Positions 6,103 to 8,235 of a DNA stretch of 8,235 bases are shown in pieces (positions within the stretch are counted from its first letter, which is position 1; each line of letters begins with the position of its first letter). The position numbers and the translations under genes were made by a program. The notes under the pieces were generated by a model that was not told the DNA's origin, ran no database searches, and saw only the letters and a list, made by a program, of their open reading frames with translations. The DNA comes from Candidatus Omnitrophota bacterium. GTDB lineage: Bacteria > Omnitrophota > Gorgyraeia > Pluralincolimonadales > Pluralincolimonadaceae. Where the stretch lies: the NCBI GenBank assembly GCA_028706795.1, contig JAQTVK010000032.1, positions 1 to 8,235 of the forward strand, in the 5' to 3' direction.

Positions 6103-7401
6103 TTACTTCCCTTCCCTTAGTAGTTCATTGGCTTTCGGCACTATCGCGTCGACCGCTTCCTTCACCGGCTTAAGCCCGTTGAACATCAGGTCGAATTCCG
6201 GATATATGTACAGGTCGCGTATCTCGCGCCATTTGGAATTAAAGGGGTCGTACACGCAGTATTTTACCGCCTCGTTGAGCATCTTCTTGTTTAACGGGGG
6301 CTTGTTGCTTCCGGCGAAATGTTCGCTTTCGGCTATCTTCTTGTTGGCCGGCTGGGCGAGCCCGGACTCGGCGAGCATTATCTGGCCTTCATCGCCGCTC
6401 AACGCCTTCAAGACCTCCCATGCCTGCTCCGGGTATTTGGTCGTCTTGAGTATGCCGTATGCGGTCCCTCCTGTTGCGAATTTCCTTATCCCTTTAGGGC
6501 TCTTCGGGAACATGGCGACGTCCCAGTCAAAATCCTTCGCCTTCCTGACTACCGGCGTCTCCCATATGCCCGAATGGAACATCGCAACCCTCTGCATCAT
6601 GAACATCTGGATGACGCCGAGGCCGAGGTTGCGGAAGGTGTTCGAAGTAGGTGAAACCTTGTATTTGTGCGAGAGATCGACCAAGAACTGCAAGCCCTCC
6701 ATCGACTCCGGGGTATTCAGGAGGCATTTTGTGGGGTGCTTTACGTTATCGACGATCCTGCCGCCGTCAGAAAGGACGAAGTTAGGCCACATATCGCTGT
6801 AAAAGCCGTATTGGACGACCTTCCCGTCCTTATCAACTTTTGTCAGCTTCTTCGCCTTGTCGAGGAGATCGTTCCAGTCCCAGTCATCCGTGGGATAAGG
6901 CAGACCTGCTTCATCGAAAAGTTTCTTGTTATAATAAACGCACGCCATCGGCGCGGTGTCCCTCGGGATGCCCAGGACCTTGCCGTTGACCGTATACCTG
7001 TCCACGACCTCCGGGAAAAAATCATTGAGATTGAATGATTTATCCTTATCCATAAAAGGCTTGAGGTCGAGGAAAACATCCTTATCCGCGAAGGATACGA
7101 ACATGTTCACTTCCGAGGCGATGATATCCGGGGCCGACCTTCCGGCTATCTCGGTAAGGATCTTGCTGACATAGCTTCCGAACGGTATATGCTCCAGCTT
7201 TACCTGGATCTCCGGGTGGGTTTTCTGCCAGTTTTTTAACGTCTCGGTGATTATCCCTATCTCTTCCGGGCTTCCCCAGAAAGCGACCTTTACCGGCACC
7301 TTCTTGGGTTTTCCCGTCGCTTCGCCGGGTCCGCAACCCGTTATCTGCAACGCGAAAACCAAGATGACAAAAACCGCCAAAAACCTGTTAAGTCCTTTCA
7401 T
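6103..7401 (-). CDS. Extracellular sugar-binding lipoprotein of an ABC importer (SBP1)
   Basis: This is a second family 1 solute-binding protein, 432 residues, of normal length. The signal peptide ends in the lipobox ITGC, with Cys23 the lipid anchor. The mature domain begins with a VKVAFWGSPEE strand. It has the family signature YYNKKLFDEAGLPYP (156-170) followed by WDWNDLLDKAKKLT (174-187), the ligand-site segment MFMMQRVAMFHSGIWE (266-281), and the hinge/C-lobe segment YPEQAWEVLKALSG (323-336). It differs clearly from SBP2 in length and sequence, so the two are not a recent duplication. No permease gene follows directly; the nearest are two genes downstream. It may therefore share that permease pair or serve one encoded elsewhere. 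It begins 18 bp after the ROK gene, with a good ribosome site (GGGAGG, 7 nt before ATG 7401), and ends 9 bp before the phosphorylase. Confidence 0.95.
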   Translation of the reverse strand: MKGLNRFLAVFVILVFALQITGCGPGEATGKPKKVPVKVAFWGSPEEIGIITETLKNWQKTHPEIQVKLEHIPFGSYVSKILTEIAGRSAPDIIASEVNMFVSFADKDVFLDLKPFMDKDKSFNLNDFFPEVVDRYTVNGKVLGIPRDTAPMACVYYNKKLFDEAGLPYPTDDWDWNDLLDKAKKLTKVDKDGKVVQYGFYSDMWPNFVLSDGGRIVDNVKHPTKCLLNTPESMEGLQFLVDLSHKYKVSPTSNTFRNLGLGVIQMFMMQRVAMFHSGIWETPVVRKAKDFDWDVAMFPKSPKGIRKFATGGTAYGILKTTKYPEQAWEVLKALSGDEGQIMLAESGLAQPANKKIAESEHFAGSNKPPLNKKMLNEAVKYCVYDPFNSKWREIRDLYIYPEFDLMFNGLKPVKEAVDAIVPKANELLREGK

Positions 7402-7408
7402 CTCCGCG

Positions 7409-7414
7409 CCTCCC
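7409..7414 (-). promoter_or_regulatory. Shine-Dalgarno site of SBP1
   Basis: GGGAGG on the minus strand ends 7 nt before ATG 7401, within the 18-bp gap after the ROK gene. It confirms the start that gives a canonical lipoprotein signal peptide. Confidence 0.75.
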
Positions 7415-7419
7415 GCGTT

Positions 7420-8235
7420 TTAGGCATTCATGAATATCCTCTGCAAGACGAGGCAGGCCGCGCCCATCGCGACGGCATTTCCTCCGAGCCTTGCAGGCAC
7501 TATCTTTAAATTCCTTATATTCTCTTCGCGCGCCCAGGAATGGACGGTCCTCTTCGCCGAATCCATGAATACGGAACCGGCCTGCTCTACCCCCCCGCCG
7601 ATGACGACGACCTCCGGGTTGAGGAGATTGACGAGGAACGCTATCTTCTTGCCTAACTGGTTGCCGGCATTCTCGAGCAGCTCATTGGCGAGCTTGTCGC
7701 CTGCCCTGGATGCTTCTATCACGGTATTAAGGTTTATCTTGCCGGGGTCGTTGCCGGACAATTCGAATATCCTCGATTTCGACCCCTTTTTCATCGCCTC
7801 CCTGGCGTAATATCCGATGCCTAGGTCCAGCTCCCATGTGCCGAGGGTGAGGGACTCCTTCCTTCTCTCCTCTGCGCCAGGCATCGCGGTATTGAAGATG
7901 CCCACTTCCCCGGCCGAGCCGTTCGAGCCCCTGTATATCTGTCCGTTTATTATCAGCCCGCAGCCCACGCCGGTATACATATATATCATGTCTTTTATCT
8001 CCGACTCAAAGCCGAACCAGCGCTCGCCGAAGACGGCGCACGCCGCGTCATGTTCGACCAGGGTCGGTATGTCGAATTCCTTTTCGAATATATCCTTGAG
8101 CGATACCCAGGATATGGACACCATCGAAAGGCCCATCGCGCCGAGCCATCTTATCGTCTGCCCCTCAACATCGATGACGCCGGGTATCCCTATGCCGAGC
8201 CCCTTTATCTTCTCCGGCTCGATCTTCGATTTCGC
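7420..8235 (-). CDS. ROK-family sugar sensor: transcriptional repressor or sugar kinase, C-terminal 271 residues
   Basis: The frame is open to the right edge, so the N-terminus is missing; the Met at 8136 is internal, because the 33 codons before it encode conserved ROK sequence. Fragment residues 12-22 read GLGIGIPGVID. VEHDAACAVFGERWFG (60-75) contains the family's base Asp63. YTGVGCGLIINGQIYRG and GSAGEVG follow, and PEVVVIGGGVEQAG lies near the C-terminus. ROK proteins are either NagC/Mlc/XylR-type repressors with an N-terminal winged helix or sugar kinases; the part that decides lies outside the window. GERWFG and the following WLG...W spacing look more repressor-like, and a place at the head of a sugar operon suits a local repressor. 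A kinase acting on the sugar freed by phosphorolysis is the alternative. Unusually, the zinc signature normally following AGE-G (HxT...CxCGxxGC) is absent: no His or Cys occurs there. The stop lies 18 bp before SBP1. Confidence 0.92.
   Translation of the reverse strand, partial: AKSKIEPEKIKGLGIGIPGVIDVEGQTIRWLGAMGLSMVSISWVSLKDIFEKEFDIPTLVEHDAACAVFGERWFGFESEIKDMIYMYTGVGCGLIINGQIYRGSNGSAGEVGIFNTAMPGAEERRKESLTLGTWELDLGIGYYAREAMKKGSKSRIFELSGNDPGKINLNTVIEASRAGDKLANELLENAGNQLGKKIAFLVNLLNPEVVVIGGGVEQAGSVFMDSAKRTVHSWAREENIRNLKIVPARLGGNAVAMGAACLVLQRIFMNA

Larger units (their letters stand above)
279..8235 (-). other. Predicted sugar uptake and phosphorolysis operon (ROK-SBP-GH94-SBP-permease-permease)
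   Basis: Six co-oriented genes are separated by 18, 9, 10, -4 and 4 bp, with no room for internal terminators. Ribosome sites are partly embedded in preceding genes. The main promoter must lie beyond the right edge. No convincing terminator is seen in the 80 bp after permease 2, so some read-through into the secreted-protein gene is possible. Gene content indicates binding, import and intracellular phosphorolysis of a disaccharide or oligosaccharide under sugar-responsive control. Confidence 0.8.

Noticed and set aside
6128..6802. A 224-codon plus-strand open frame opposite SBP1
   Set aside because: It lies wholly antisense to a well-supported binding-protein gene, has no recognisable domain and no clear ribosome site; it is a by-product of the real gene's codon pattern.
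8134..8136. Internal Met at 8136 as the start of the ROK gene
   Set aside because: The frame continues upstream to the edge, and those codons encode the conserved GLGIGIPGVID segment, so the true start is outside the window.
279..8235. A novel defence, mobile or retroelement system
   Set aside because: Every gene over this span belongs to known carbohydrate transport, phosphorolysis or ROK families; no nuclease, integrase, reverse transcriptase, repeat array or structured RNA was seen on either strand.

Overview
All recognisable genes in this window lie on the minus strand. Read in transcription order (high to low coordinates) they form one compact carbohydrate-uptake and phosphorolysis operon: a ROK-family protein (cut by the right edge), a lipoprotein sugar-binding protein (SBP1), a GH94-type glycoside phosphorylase, a second lipoprotein sugar-binding protein (SBP2), and the two MalF/MalG-type permease subunits of a CUT1 ABC importer. 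Gaps between consecutive genes are 18, 9, 10, -4 and 4 bp, so co-transcription is very likely. After an 80-bp gap containing a good sigma70-like promoter, a further minus-strand gene begins. It encodes a secreted protein and runs off the left edge.

Organism: base composition is intermediate (roughly half G+C by eye), and isoleucine is often encoded by ATA. Both binding proteins are lipoproteins, and strong GGAGG-type ribosome binding sites are common. This fits a free-living heterotrophic bacterium, possibly an uncultivated lineage such as Omnitrophota or another PVC-related group. That placement is a weak inference, because no phylogenetic marker is present.

Layout: 7420-8235 ROK protein (C-terminal 271 residues); 6103-7401 SBP1; 3724-6093 GH94 phosphorylase; 2316-3713 SBP2; 1435-2319 permease 1; 279-1430 permease 2, with an extra region of about 100 residues; 199-278 intergenic promoter region; 1-198 N-terminus of a secreted protein. 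No gene-free stretch exceeds 300 bases. No RNA gene, CRISPR array, insertion sequence or long repeat was seen.

Working model (inference): one or both binding proteins capture a beta-linked gluco- or amino-disaccharide or short oligosaccharide outside the membrane. The permease pair imports it using an ATPase encoded elsewhere. The cytoplasmic GH94 enzyme then splits it with phosphate into a sugar 1-phosphate and a shortened sugar, saving ATP. The ROK protein either senses the sugar and represses the operon or phosphorylates the released sugar. The points most worth a second look are the two dissimilar binding proteins for one permease pair, the enlarged extracytoplasmic loop of permease 2, and the ROK protein lacking the family's zinc-binding signature.
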